Position numbers and translations under genes: made by a program
In this document: piece by piece, positions 48,786 through 57,454 of the stretch
Layout: the number at the start of each line of letters is the position of its first letter
Position numbering within the stretch: position 1 is the first letter of the stretch
The notes under the pieces: model-generated
The model's database searches: none
Told to the model about the DNA's origin: nothing
The model's input: only the letters and a program-made list of their open reading frames with translations
Origin: Aldehydirespirator sp965205155
GTDB lineage: Bacteria > Actinomycetota > Acidimicrobiia > Acidimicrobiales > Aldehydirespiratoraceae
NCBI GenBank assembly: GCA_965205155.1
Contig: OZ242033.1
Coordinates: forward strand, 682,001 to 746,000
Direction: 5' to 3'
Length of the DNA stretch: 64,000 nucleotides

Positions 48786-49961
48786 ATGACCGAGGTAGTG
48801 ATCGTCGAGGCAGTGCGCTCAGCGGTTGGGAAGCGCAACGGGACGCTGGCCCACACCCACCCGGCTGACATCCTCGGCCCGGTCCAGATGGAGTGCCTGA
48901 GCCGGGCCGGCATCACCAGCGGCGAGGTCGATCAGGTGGTGGGCGGCTGCATCGACCAGGTCGGCGCCCAGGGGATGAACATCACCCGCACCGCCTGGCT
49001 GTCCCACGGCGGCGACCAGACCACGGCATGCTCCACGGTCGACTCCCAGTGCGGATCGTCCCAGCACGCCGTGAACCTGGCCTACAGCCTGATCGCCTCG
49101 GGCGCGGAGGACACGGTGCTGGCCTGCGGCGTGGAGTCGATGTCGATGGTTCCCCTGGCGGCCAACGTGATGAACGGTCCGGGCAAGCCCATGTCGCGCA
49201 GCTACTTCCGGCACTACGAGTTCACCAGCCAGTTCGAGGGGGCCGAGCGCGTCGCCACTGCCTACGGAATCTCCCGTCAGGACACCGACGACCTTGGACT
49301 GGAGTCTCAGTTGCGGGCGGCCACCGCCCAGCAGGAGGGCCGCTTCGAGACCCAGATCGTGCCCATAGACGCGGTGCTGGTGGACGAGGACGGCCGCAAG
49401 ACCGGTGAGACCGTCGAGTTCTCCCGCGACGAGGTGCCCCGAGACACCAGCCTGGAGGCTCTGGCCGCGCTCAAGCCGGTGGCCCGCGACGATGGCATCC
49501 ACACGGCCGGCACGTCGTCGCAGATCGCCGACGGCGCGGCTGCGGTACTGCTCATGTCGGCTGACAAGGCGGCTGAACTGGGGCTCAAGCCGATGGCCCG
49601 GGTGGCCCAGACCGCGCTGGTGGGCTGCGACCCGGTGCTGATGCTGGAAGGTCCGATACCGGCCACCGAGCGGGTGCTCGAACGCGAGGGGATAGCCATC
49701 GACGACATCGACGTGTTCGAGGTCAACGAGGCCTTCGCGTCGGTGGTGATCGCCTGGCAGCGCACCGTCGGCGCCGACCCGGCCAGGGCCAACCCCAACG
49801 GCGGAGCCATCGCGCTGGGCCATCCGCTGGGCGGCACCGGCTGCATCCTCACCACCAAGGCGGTGCACGAACTGGAACGCAGTGATGGCGACTACGGCCT
49901 GGTGTCGATGTGCTGCGGCGGCGGCCTGGGCACCGGCACCCTCATCCAACGCGTCAACTGA
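48786..49961 (+). CDS. Thiolase (acetyl-CoA acyltransferase family)
   Basis: 391 residues; GGAAGG lies upstream of the ATG and a -10-like TAGGCT about 30 nt before it. Catalytic residues: nucleophilic Cys in VDSQCGSSQHA, His in GGAIALGHPLGGTG and the second Cys in SMCCGGGLGTG; VFEVNEAFASVV is the NEAF motif. It cleaves 3-ketoacyl-CoA to acetyl-CoA plus a shortened acyl-CoA, the last step of beta-oxidation-like pathways. Confidence 0.93.
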   Translation: MTEVVIVEAVRSAVGKRNGTLAHTHPADILGPVQMECLSRAGITSGEVDQVVGGCIDQVGAQGMNITRTAWLSHGGDQTTACSTVDSQCGSSQHAVNLAYSLIASGAEDTVLACGVESMSMVPLAANVMNGPGKPMSRSYFRHYEFTSQFEGAERVATAYGISRQDTDDLGLESQLRAATAQQEGRFETQIVPIDAVLVDEDGRKTGETVEFSRDEVPRDTSLEALAALKPVARDDGIHTAGTSSQIADGAAAVLLMSADKAAELGLKPMARVAQTALVGCDPVLMLEGPIPATERVLEREGIAIDDIDVFEVNEAFASVVIAWQRTVGADPARANPNGGAIALGHPLGGTGCILTTKAVHELERSDGDYGLVSMCCGGGLGTGTLIQRVN

Positions 49962-49964
49962 GCG

Positions 49965-51167
49965 TCAGATCACTCCGTCGGCTCTGAGCGCTTCCAGCTC
50001 GGTGCCGGACAGGCCCAGCAGACTCGAGAGCACCTCGTCGGTGTGCTCGCCCAGGCGGGGCGCGCCGGCCGGGACCGGAGGCATGCCGTCGTCGAAGCGG
50101 GGGAAGGGGGCCTGCTGGCGCACCGGGCCGATGACGGGGTCGTCGACGGTGTAGAGGTCGCCCCGGGCCCGCACATGCTCGTCGGCGGCCAGGTCGGCCA
50201 CGTCGTAGACGATGCCGACCGGCACCCCGTGACGCAGGCAGCGCTCCTCGATGGTGGCTGCGTCCAGTCCGGCCGCCCATTCGGCCACGGTCCGGTTGAC
50301 CTCGTCGCGGTTGAGCCGGCGGGACGCCGGGCTGACGAAGCGCTCATCGGTCGGCAACTCGGTCCGGTCCATCGCCTCGCAGAGCCGTTCGAATACTGAC
50401 TGGCGCACGGCCACGATGCACACGTACCGGCCGTCCCGGCTCAGGTAGTTGTCGAGGGGCGCGGCGCCCCTCGACATGTTGCCCGAACGCTGGCGCACCG
50501 AGCCCAGCCGGTCGTAGCCCGCGATGGTCCACTCCATGATCCGCAGCACCGAGCCGTACAGGTAGGCGTCGACCACGCCGCCGGTCCCGGTGCCCCTGGC
50601 GTCGCGCTCATACAGCAGGCTGGTCACGGCCTGGGCCGCGAACACGGCGGTGAGGTAGTCGGAGACGGGAAGGCCCGGACGTGCCGGAGGCCGGTCGGCA
50701 TGCCCGGTGATGTGGGTCAGCCCCGCGAAGGCGACAGCGTTGTGGTCGAAACCGTGGTGCAGCGACTTGGGCCCGTCCTGGCCGAAGGCGCTGATGCGGG
50801 CGGTTACCAGGCGCTGGTCGAGTTGGGACGGGTCGATGTTCCAGCGCTCGAGCGTGCCGGGCCGGAAGTTCTCGCACACCACGTCGGACACCGCAGCGAG
50901 GCGCCGGAACAGATCCTGGCCCTGCGGGTCGCGCAGGTCGATGGTCACCGACTTGCGGCCCCGGCCCTCCACCGACCAGTACAGGGAGTAGTGGTTGCCT
51001 TCGTCGTCGGTGGTGAAGGGTCCGTTCAGGCGGGTCATATCGCCGTGGCCGGGGTCCTCGATCTTGATGACCTCCGCGCCCTGCTCGCCCAGGATCCCGG
51101 CGCAGAACGGGGCCGCGATCCGGGTGCCTAGGTCCAGCACCCTGATCCCGGCCAGGGGCTGCCTCAC
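49965..51167 (-). CDS. Family III CoA-transferase (CaiB/BaiF)
   Basis: 400 residues, GTG start. Family signatures: GIRVLDLGTRIAAPFCAGILGEQGAEVIKIEDP, CENFRPGTLERW and ARISAFGQDGP; the catalytic Asp is expected in the segment HNAVAFAGLTHITG to PVSDYLTAV. It moves CoA between carboxylic acids and may activate the growth substrate of this block without ATP. It is convergent with the thiolase (3 bp apart). Confidence 0.9.
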   Translation of the reverse strand: MRQPLAGIRVLDLGTRIAAPFCAGILGEQGAEVIKIEDPGHGDMTRLNGPFTTDDEGNHYSLYWSVEGRGRKSVTIDLRDPQGQDLFRRLAAVSDVVCENFRPGTLERWNIDPSQLDQRLVTARISAFGQDGPKSLHHGFDHNAVAFAGLTHITGHADRPPARPGLPVSDYLTAVFAAQAVTSLLYERDARGTGTGGVVDAYLYGSVLRIMEWTIAGYDRLGSVRQRSGNMSRGAAPLDNYLSRDGRYVCIVAVRQSVFERLCEAMDRTELPTDERFVSPASRRLNRDEVNRTVAEWAAGLDAATIEERCLRHGVPVGIVYDVADLAADEHVRARGDLYTVDDPVIGPVRQQAPFPRFDDGMPPVPAGAPRLGEHTDEVLSSLLGLSGTELEALRADGVI

Positions 51168-51216
51168 TTATAGCGCCTGCAAGCAGGTGAGAGCCCGCCG
51201 CGTCGCAGCGATGTCA

Positions 51217-51317
51217 TTCCCGCTCTTGTTCGCTGCGCTCACGGGCCGCTCGGGCCACGGCCTCGCTCGGCGCCTCGCGACATCGTCCACAGGTCGCTCC
51301 CTATTCGCTCGGCCTCT
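51217..51317 (-). repeat. Dispersed repeat family R, copy R6
   Basis: Read on the minus strand: CAGAGGCCGAGCGAATAGG, a copy-specific middle (GCGACCTGTGGACGATGTCG), then the core CGAGGCCGTGGCCCGAGCGG to GAACAAGAGCGGGAATG. The TAG inside the 5' part (51301-51303) is the stop codon of the enoyl-CoA hydratase gene, and the codons before it (RPSE) are repeat sequence. Confidence 0.85.
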
Positions 51318-52152
51318 GGGTCTGCGGGTCGCGGTGCTCGGCGAAGACTTCCTTCATCGAGCCCTTCTGCATGCGTCGCTCCAGCGCGCCCAGGGCGGTG
51401 GCGGTGTTGTGCATCCAGTGGTGGGCCTGGAAGTGGTAGTCCCAGGCGTCGCGCTGGCCCTGGAGGTCGAGGGTCTTGTTGATCGAGCGCTTGACCACCT
51501 GCGCGGTGGCCGGCGGCACCAGCGCGATCTTGCCGGCCAGCTCGCGCACCGCGTCGGCCAGTTCGTCGCGGGGGACCACCCGGTTGACCATCCCGAGCCG
51601 CTCGGCCTCGGCCGCGCTGATGGTCTCGGCGGTCAGCAGGAACTCCTTGGCCTTGCGGGCCGGCATCTCCCACGGCTCGACCAGGATCTCGACCGCGGCG
51701 CCGGTCATGCGCAGCACCGGGTTCTGGAAGGCGGCGTCGTCGCTGGCCACGATGATGTCGGCCATGCAGGCCAGCATCACGCCGGCGGCAACACACTTGC
51801 CCTGCACCGCGGCGATGGTCGGCTTGCGGAAGTCGCGGATGCGCAGGCAGCGGTCGAAGTACATCACCTTCTCGTGGTGCCACTTGCCCTCGGGGGTGTC
51901 GCGCATCAGGCGCCACTTGTCGGGTTCCACGTCTCCCACGAGGGCCTTGAGGTCGTGGCCGGCCGAGAAGTGCTTGCCGTTGGCGGCCAGTACCACCACC
52001 CGCACTTCGTCGTCCTCGTCGGCGAGGTCGAACGCAGCATCGAGCTCGTCGATCATCCGGGTGTCCTGGGCGTTGGCCACCTGGGGCCGGTCCATGGTGA
52101 TCGTGGCCACGTGCTCGGTGAGCTCGTAGACGATGGTCGAGAACTCAGCCAT
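51301..52152 (-). CDS. Enoyl-CoA hydratase/isomerase family protein
   Basis: 283 residues. Crotonase signatures VATITMDRPQVANAQD, VVLAANGKHFSAGHDLKAL and AAVQGKCVAAGVMLACMADIIVAS. Leaderless ATG start (TAAGCT 7 nt upstream). The final residues come from repeat copy R6. It lies 18 bp downstream of an acyl-CoA dehydrogenase gene on the same strand. Confidence 0.9.
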   Translation of the reverse strand: MAEFSTIVYELTEHVATITMDRPQVANAQDTRMIDELDAAFDLADEDDEVRVVVLAANGKHFSAGHDLKALVGDVEPDKWRLMRDTPEGKWHHEKVMYFDRCLRIRDFRKPTIAAVQGKCVAAGVMLACMADIIVASDDAAFQNPVLRMTGAAVEILVEPWEMPARKAKEFLLTAETISAAEAERLGMVNRVVPRDELADAVRELAGKIALVPPATAQVVKRSINKTLDLQGQRDAWDYHFQAHHWMHNTATALGALERRMQKGSMKEVFAEHRDPQTQRPSE

Positions 52153-52159
52153 GGCAACA

Positions 52160-52165
52160 AGCTTA
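52160..52165 (-). promoter_or_regulatory. -10 box TAAGCT, leaderless promoter
   Basis: On the minus strand TAAGCT ends 7 nt before the ATG at 52152, inside the gap after the acyl-CoA dehydrogenase gene. Confidence 0.45.
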
Positions 52166-52170
52166 CGGTT

Positions 52171-53355
52171 TCAGCCGCGAGGCTCCCGGGGGAGGCCCAG
52201 GGTCCGCTCGCCGATGATGTTGCGCTGGATCTCGTTGGTGCCCGCGAAGATCGAGGCGGCCCGGTAGTAGAGCCACGACCGCTGCCAGCGCCCCCTGGCC
52301 GGATTGTCATGCGCGTCGCGCCACAACGGGGCAGCGTCGCCCAGCACCCGCATGGCGATGGCGTGCAGGCGCTGGCTCATCTCGCTCCAGTACAGCTTGG
52401 CGGTGGCCGTCTCGGGTCCCGGCAGGCGTCCGTGGGCCTGCTTGGACAGGGTGCGCCAATTCTGAAGCTGGAACAGGCGCACCTCGACGAAGGCCTGGGC
52501 CAGGCCCTGGGCGGCGCGAGGATCGTCGGACAGACCCTGCTGCGAGGCGAGGCGCACGAGCTCATCCAAGAGCTGGGCGTGGATCACCAGCTGCCGTGGG
52601 TTGGTGCCCCGCTCGCCGGCCAGGACCGATCCGGCCACACTCCAGCCGTCGTTGACCGTGCCGATCACCTGGTCGCCGGTCACGAAGGCGCCGTCGAAGA
52701 CGACCTCGTTGAAGTCGGACTCGCCGGTCATCTGGCGCAGCGGCCGCACCTCCACTCCGGGGACGCGCATGTCGACCATGAAGACGGTGATGCCGGCCCG
52801 CTTGGAAGCCTCGGGGTCGGTGCGGGCCAGGCACAGGCCCCAGTCGGCGAACTGGGCGTAGGAGGTCCACACCTTGCGGCCGCGCAGACGCCAGCCGTCG
52901 CCGTCGGGCTCGGCACGGGTGCGAAGCGAAGCCAGGTCGCTGCCCGCGTCGGGCTCGCTGAACAGCTGGCAGAACAGTTGCTCGGCTCCGAGGATGGTCG
53001 GCAGCCAGCGCTGCTTCTGGTCGCTTGTGCCGTGGGCCAGCAGGCACGGTCCCACCAGGTTGACGCCGATGCGGCCCACCAGCTCGGGCGCCCGAGCCCG
53101 GGCCAGCTCCTCCTGCACGATGAAGCTGAACACCGCGTCAGCGCCCCGGCCGCCGTAGGCGGCCGGCCAGGTGACGCCCACGTAGCCGGCGTCGGCGAGG
53201 CTGCGCTGCCAGCGGCGGCCGAACTCGACCTCCTCGGCGAGGTCGTCGAACAGGGGCGGGAGGCCGGTGCCGTAGTCCCAGGGCAAGTTGTCTCGCAGCC
53301 ATGCCCGGCACTCGGCCCGGAACGCCCGCTGCTCGGCGGTCGGCGTCAGGTCCAC
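52171..53355 (-). CDS. Acyl-CoA dehydrogenase (long subunit type)
   Basis: 394 residues, GTG start. Signatures: AYGGRGADAVFSFIVQEELAR, LFSEPDAGSDLASLRTRAE (FAD/substrate loop), VWTSYAQFADWGLCLARTD, and the C-terminal IFAGTNEIQRNIIGERTLGLPR. It oxidises acyl-CoA to 2-enoyl-CoA with FAD. Divergent from a shorter acyl-CoA dehydrogenase with the same core promoter; this long-plus-short pattern matches the heteromeric enzymes of actinobacterial steroid side-chain catabolism (FadE28/FadE29 type), an inference. Confidence 0.92.
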   Translation of the reverse strand: MDLTPTAEQRAFRAECRAWLRDNLPWDYGTGLPPLFDDLAEEVEFGRRWQRSLADAGYVGVTWPAAYGGRGADAVFSFIVQEELARARAPELVGRIGVNLVGPCLLAHGTSDQKQRWLPTILGAEQLFCQLFSEPDAGSDLASLRTRAEPDGDGWRLRGRKVWTSYAQFADWGLCLARTDPEASKRAGITVFMVDMRVPGVEVRPLRQMTGESDFNEVVFDGAFVTGDQVIGTVNDGWSVAGSVLAGERGTNPRQLVIHAQLLDELVRLASQQGLSDDPRAAQGLAQAFVEVRLFQLQNWRTLSKQAHGRLPGPETATAKLYWSEMSQRLHAIAMRVLGDAAPLWRDAHDNPARGRWQRSWLYYRAASIFAGTNEIQRNIIGERTLGLPREPRG

Positions 53356-53359
53356 ACGT

Positions 53360-53426
53360 CCAATCTACGAAATCCCAGTAGCTGAGGACCCTATGCGTCT
53401 CCTACTACTCCGATTTCGTAGATTGG
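53360..53426. promoter_or_regulatory. 15-bp inverted repeat carrying two divergent leaderless promoters
   Basis: CCAATCTACGAAATC (53360-53374) and GATTTCGTAGATTGG (53412-53426) are perfect reverse complements 37 nt apart. Each arm contains a -10 box TAGATT, 6 nt before the minus-strand GTG at 53355 and 7 nt before the plus-strand GTG at 53432. The two genes thus have identical core promoters and are probably controlled together. Confidence 0.65.
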
Positions 53427-53431
53427 GGGCG

Positions 53432-54481
53432 GTGGACTTCGATCTGTCGGCTGACCAGATGGCTCTGCGGGATGCAGCCGGGGCGTTGCTGGACGACCGT
53501 TGCGACATCGCGACGGTGCGCCGGGCCTGCGAGAACGGCGGATTCGACACCGATCTGTGGGCGGCGATGGTCGATCAGGGCTGGACCGGAATAGCGGTGC
53601 CCGAAGCGCTGGGCGGGGTCGGGATGGGGACGGTCGAGGCCGCGGTGCTGCTCGAGCAGACCGGGGCCCATCTCGCCCCGGTGCCGCTGCTGCAACAGCT
53701 GGTGGCGCTGGCGGTGCTGGCCGACGGGCCGTGGTCCGGTCGCCTACTGGCCGGTGAGGCGGTCGCCTGCGTGGCCCGGACCCCGCTGGAGCGGGCCGGC
53801 GACGGCTCGGTATCGGGCCGGACCGAGCCGGTGATCTACGGGGCGAGAGCCGACGTCCTGGTGGCTCCGGCCGGGGACGAGCTGGTGGCGGTTGACCTGG
53901 CCCGGGTGGCCCGGTCGCCGGAACCGGCCATGGACCAGACCCGGGAGCTGGCCTGGATCGATCTCGACGGCGCCGCAGCCATGACGGTGGGCGGCGCCGA
54001 TGAGGTGGCCGCCCACCTCGATCGGGGCGCGGTGTTCCATGCGGCCGAGATGCTGGGCGGAGCCGAGGCAGTGATGAACCTGGCCGTCGAGTACGCCAAG
54101 GTCCGGGAGCAGTTCGGCCGGCCCATCGGCAGCTTCCAGGCGGTCAAGCACCGCTGCGCCGACATGCTGGTGGATGTCGAGAGCATGCGATCGGCCGCCT
54201 ACCACGCGGCCTGGGCGCTCGGGACCAGCGGGAGCGAGGGGGCCGAGACCGCGGCGGTGGCCAAGATCTGGTGCAGCGACGCCGGGGTGCGGGTGGCCGA
54301 GTCGGCCCTCCAGGTCCACGGCGGGATCGGCTTCACCTGGGAGGCCGACGTGCACCTGTACCTCAAGCGGGCCCAGCTCGACAGTGTGTCCTTCGGTGAC
54401 GCCCGCCATCATCGGGCCCGCCTAGCGGCCGTGCTGCGGGACAGGGCGGAGTCGGGAGCCGGCATCTGGCCCGACCAGTAG
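53432..54481 (+). CDS. Acyl-CoA dehydrogenase (short subunit type)
   Basis: 349 residues from the GTG at 53432; the frame upstream is the promoter region. Start VDFDLSADQMALRDAAGALL; middle part is shortened (AVVFHAAEMLGGAEAV region); C-terminal YAKVREQFGRPIGSFQAVKH, LQVHGGIGFTWEADVHLYLKRAQ. The FAD-loop motif seen in the long subunits (SEPGAGSD) is missing, as in the partner subunits of heteromeric acyl-CoA dehydrogenases. It probably forms a complex with the divergent 394-residue protein. Confidence 0.88.
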   Translation: MDFDLSADQMALRDAAGALLDDRCDIATVRRACENGGFDTDLWAAMVDQGWTGIAVPEALGGVGMGTVEAAVLLEQTGAHLAPVPLLQQLVALAVLADGPWSGRLLAGEAVACVARTPLERAGDGSVSGRTEPVIYGARADVLVAPAGDELVAVDLARVARSPEPAMDQTRELAWIDLDGAAAMTVGGADEVAAHLDRGAVFHAAEMLGGAEAVMNLAVEYAKVREQFGRPIGSFQAVKHRCADMLVDVESMRSAAYHAAWALGTSGSEGAETAAVAKIWCSDAGVRVAESALQVHGGIGFTWEADVHLYLKRAQLDSVSFGDARHHRARLAAVLRDRAESGAGIWPDQ

Positions 54482-54490
54482 CGGGGCCGC

Positions 54491-54934
54491 TCAGGCGACC
54501 ACCTCGAAGTACTGGACCTCCACCATCATCGGCAGCAGGTAGCGGACGTAGAAGCTGTGCAACTTCAGCACGCCGAAGTCCTCGACCTCGTAACCGAGCA
54601 CGTCGACCCGGTCGTCGTCGGCGGCGAAGGCCTCGGCCCGGCGCAGGACCTCCTTGAGCTCCTCCAGACTGTCGACGGCCATACCGAAATGATCGCCCCT
54701 TGGTGCCTGCATGGGGCTGTCGTCGGCGATCACGAACACGAACTGGTCATAGGAGTGCACTCCCATCACCAGCCGCTTGCGGTCCTCGGTCATGGTGGGG
54801 TGCTCCCGCCAGCCGAACACCTCGCCGTAGAAGCGGGTGATCGCCGCCCGCCCGCCGGCGTCGAGCACCTCCGCGGGGACGCTCATGGCCACATGGTTGA
54901 AGCGGGCGGGGCCCTTGAAGTCTGTGAGGCTCAC
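54491..54934 (-). CDS. VOC family protein
   Basis: 147 residues from a GTG at 54934. VOC pattern: ARFNHVAMSVPAEVLDAGGRAAITRFYGEVFGWRE, then DHFGMAVDSLEELKEVLRRAE and a hydrophobic C-terminus (YLLPMMVEVQYFEVV). The start lies in one unit of a 35-bp tandem duplication that also contains the end of the upstream dehydrogenase gene. Function unknown; last gene of the run downstream of the NTF2-like and CoA-ligase genes. Confidence 0.78.
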   Translation of the reverse strand: MSLTDFKGPARFNHVAMSVPAEVLDAGGRAAITRFYGEVFGWREHPTMTEDRKRLVMGVHSYDQFVFVIADDSPMQAPRGDHFGMAVDSLEELKEVLRRAEAFAADDDRVDVLGYEVEDFGVLKLHSFYVRYLLPMMVEVQYFEVVA

Positions 54935-54995
54935 GGTTGCACCAGTACCTTTCCGGCCACGAGGCTCATGGCTGCACCAATACCTTTCCGGCCAC
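54926..54995 (-). repeat. 35-bp tandem duplication across a stop/start junction
   Basis: Units 54926-54960 and 54961-54995 differ at 3 of 35 positions and abut exactly. The downstream-coordinate unit contains the dehydrogenase C-terminus (VAGKVLVQP) and stop. The other repeats it and ends in the GTG start of the VOC gene. Between them an ATG at 54969 opens a 12-codon ORF whose TGA overlaps that GTG. Confidence 0.8.
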
Positions 54996-55994
54996 CTCGC
55001 CCGAGCGCAGGCGACCCATGATTTCGAGAATGCCGTCCAGGCCGACCGGGTCCGGCTCGAGCAGGACGTCCATCGGCAGCGCGCCCGACGCAATGAGATC
55101 GAGCGCGGCGGTCAAACCGTCCGGGTCGTACTCGTATGCGCCGGTGACCACGAGCTCGTTGAGGATCACCCGGCTGGTGTCGAGCTCCGGATAGTCCATG
55201 CCGATGCCCACGATCACCATCGTCCCGCCCCCGGCCAACTGGGTGAGGCCGGCCTGAGCCGCCTGGCGGGCCCCGGAGGTCTCGAACACCCAGCCGACCG
55301 CGTCGGAAGGGACCCGGCCGGGGTGGCCCGGCGTCTCGAGTTCGTCAGTCGAGCGGACGGTGGCGCCCAAGCGCCGGGCCAGGTTCTGGCGCGGCTCCGA
55401 CGGCTCGACCACGGTCACATCCCCACCGCGGGCGATCAGCACAGCCACTACCGCGGCTCCGATCGGTCCGCAGCCGAACACCATCGCCCTACCGCCGGGC
55501 ACATAGGAGCCCTGGGTGACGGCATGCATGGCCACCGCCAACGGCTCGGCGTAGGCGGCCTCCCTGAGCCCCACCCCTTCGGGAACGGCGGTGAGGTTGC
55601 GATAGTCGGTGACCAGGTATCGGGCGAAGGCGCCCGAGTGGCCGTCGTCCATTCCGGCGAGGGGGCGCTTGGTGCACAGCCCGGGCTGTCCCGCCCGGCA
55701 GTGCCGGCAACGGCCGCACTCCACCCAGCCCCTGCCCACCACCGTGGCGCCCTCGTCGATCCGGGCTTCGGCGCTCGCGGCGACCACCCGGCCCGACCAT
55801 TCGTGGCCGAAGATCGTGTCGGGCGTACCCCAGCCGTCGAGCACCATGTGAAGGTCGGTGCCGCACACTCCGCAGTAGGCCACCTCCACCAGGGCGTCGT
55901 CGGGGCCCAGCTCCGGCAGGGGCACCTCGGTGATGTCCAACTCGCCCGGTCGCCGGTAGACGGCGGCGGTCATGGTGCTCGCCGCGGGTGTCAC
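54966..55994 (-). CDS. Zinc-dependent medium-chain alcohol dehydrogenase
   Basis: 342 residues from a GTG at 55994 overlapping the ligase stop (GTGA); ATG 55973 is an alternative. Zinc sites: CGVCGTDLH and GHEWSGRVV (catalytic), CGRCRHCRAGQPGLC (structural). Coenzyme site VFGCGPIGAAVVAVLIARGG. Its last 11 codons and stop are duplicated just downstream. Probably oxidises an alcohol intermediate of the acyl-CoA pathway (inference). Confidence 0.9.
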   Translation of the reverse strand: MTPAASTMTAAVYRRPGELDITEVPLPELGPDDALVEVAYCGVCGTDLHMVLDGWGTPDTIFGHEWSGRVVAASAEARIDEGATVVGRGWVECGRCRHCRAGQPGLCTKRPLAGMDDGHSGAFARYLVTDYRNLTAVPEGVGLREAAYAEPLAVAMHAVTQGSYVPGGRAMVFGCGPIGAAVVAVLIARGGDVTVVEPSEPRQNLARRLGATVRSTDELETPGHPGRVPSDAVGWVFETSGARQAAQAGLTQLAGGGTMVIVGIGMDYPELDTSRVILNELVVTGAYEYDPDGLTAALDLIASGALPMDVLLEPDPVGLDGILEIMGRLRSGEVAGKVLVQP

Positions 55995-57439
55995 CGGTAG
56001 CCCTCGGAGGGTTCGCCGGACGGATCTGCCAGGCGAGCTTGCAGCTTCATCCGGTCCACTTTGCCAGAAGCAAGAACCGGAAGCCCCTCCACCACCTCGA
56101 TCCGCTCAGGGGTGATGTAGCGGGGCGCCCCCCGCTGGGCGAACCATGCCCGGCAAAGGGCCAGATCGAAGCCCTCGGGGGCCACCACGAATGCAGCCAC
56201 CCGCTCGCCGAGACGCTCGTCCGGCTCGGCCACGGCCGCGGCCTGGAGCACGGCCGGGTGGGCCTCCAGGTGCTGCTCCACCTCGGTCGCGGAGATGTTC
56301 TCGCCACTGCGAATGATCCGGTCGCCCAACCGGCCGGTGATGGTGACCCAGCCGTCGTCGATGGTGGCCAGGTCACCGGTGCGGAACCAGCCGTCCACGA
56401 ACGCGACCCGGGTGTCGGCCGGATCGAGATAGCCGCGGGCCAACTCCGGACCGGACACCCACAGTTCACCGCCGGCGTCCACCCGCATCCGCGCATCCCC
56501 GAACGCCCGTCCGTCGGTGTGAATCATCCTGTCGATCGGGTCGTCGAACCGGGAGGTGGCGATGGTGGGCGCCTCGGTGGAGCCGTAGGAGCGCTTCACG
56601 ACGACCTCCAGCGTGGTCGCGGCCCGCTCGCAGAACGCGGGCGTTACCCCTGTCCCACCACAGGAGATCAACCGCAGGGTCGCAGTGCGGGCGGCGTCGA
56701 AGGCATCGCAGTCCATGAGTGTCACGAACAGCGTCGGCGGCCCCACCATGTAGGTGACCGACTCCCGTTCGATCAGCCCCAAGGCCGCTTCGGGATCCCA
56801 GCGGGGCATCAGCACCGTCTTGGCGCCCCTCGCTCCCGGTATCAGCACACCGTAGAGGAGCCCCGCGGAATGGGCCAGCGGGGACGGCACCAGCGCGCAG
56901 TCGTCGCCGGTCAGGCCGTGAACCTCCGGCAGTTGGCGCACCTTGTAGACCAGGCTCGCGTGGGTGTAGACCACACCCCGGGGCGTGCCCGTGGACCCTG
57001 AGGTGAACAGCACGGCCGCATCGGCGCCTTCAGGGGTGTCCGGTCTCCCGGTATGGGCGGCGGCGTCGTTCGCTCCCGCCGTCAACTCGTCCAGCGCCAG
57101 GGGCTGGGCGGCGGGCAGCGGCGGCAGTTCTGGGGCCGCGATGGTCACGACCGGGCCAGCCTGGGCCAGGGCCTGCTCCAGATCGTGCGAACCGGCCGCC
57201 GGATGGAGCGCCACCGCCACCGCCCCGATGCGCCAACAGGCCCGGTAGGCCACCACGCTGTCGAGGCCGGTCGGAAGCCGGAACGCCACCCGGTCGCCGG
57301 GTTTGACGCCTCGCCCCGCCAGCGCGGCCGCAACCGTCCTGACCCGGCCCTCCACATCGGCGGACGAGAACCGGCCGCTGGGGTCCACGACCAGGTCGTC
57401 GCGGGCCGACGCTCCCGACAGCAGCTTGTCGAGGACCAC
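55991..57439 (-). CDS. AMP-dependent acyl-CoA synthetase/CoA ligase
   Basis: 482 residues, GTG start. ANL-family motifs: AVLFTSGSTGTPRGVVYTH (A3), RSYGSTEAPTI (A5), WFRTGDLATIDDGWVTITGRLGDRIIRSGENI (A7-A8) and the A10 lysine in LPVLASGKVDRMKL. It activates a carboxylic acid to the acyl-CoA via an adenylate. It starts 15 nt after the upstream NTF2-like gene ends and is coupled to the dehydrogenase downstream. Confidence 0.92.
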   Translation of the reverse strand: MVLDKLLSGASARDDLVVDPSGRFSSADVEGRVRTVAAALAGRGVKPGDRVAFRLPTGLDSVVAYRACWRIGAVAVALHPAAGSHDLEQALAQAGPVVTIAAPELPPLPAAQPLALDELTAGANDAAAHTGRPDTPEGADAAVLFTSGSTGTPRGVVYTHASLVYKVRQLPEVHGLTGDDCALVPSPLAHSAGLLYGVLIPGARGAKTVLMPRWDPEAALGLIERESVTYMVGPPTLFVTLMDCDAFDAARTATLRLISCGGTGVTPAFCERAATTLEVVVKRSYGSTEAPTIATSRFDDPIDRMIHTDGRAFGDARMRVDAGGELWVSGPELARGYLDPADTRVAFVDGWFRTGDLATIDDGWVTITGRLGDRIIRSGENISATEVEQHLEAHPAVLQAAAVAEPDERLGERVAAFVVAPEGFDLALCRAWFAQRGAPRYITPERIEVVEGLPVLASGKVDRMKLQARLADPSGEPSEGYR

Positions 57440-57454
57440 GGGCGGTCTGCGCCC

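Noticed and set aside
50995..53385. A 796-codon plus-strand frame
   Set aside because: It is antisense to a CoA-transferase, an enoyl-CoA hydratase and an acyl-CoA dehydrogenase whose family motifs are clear.
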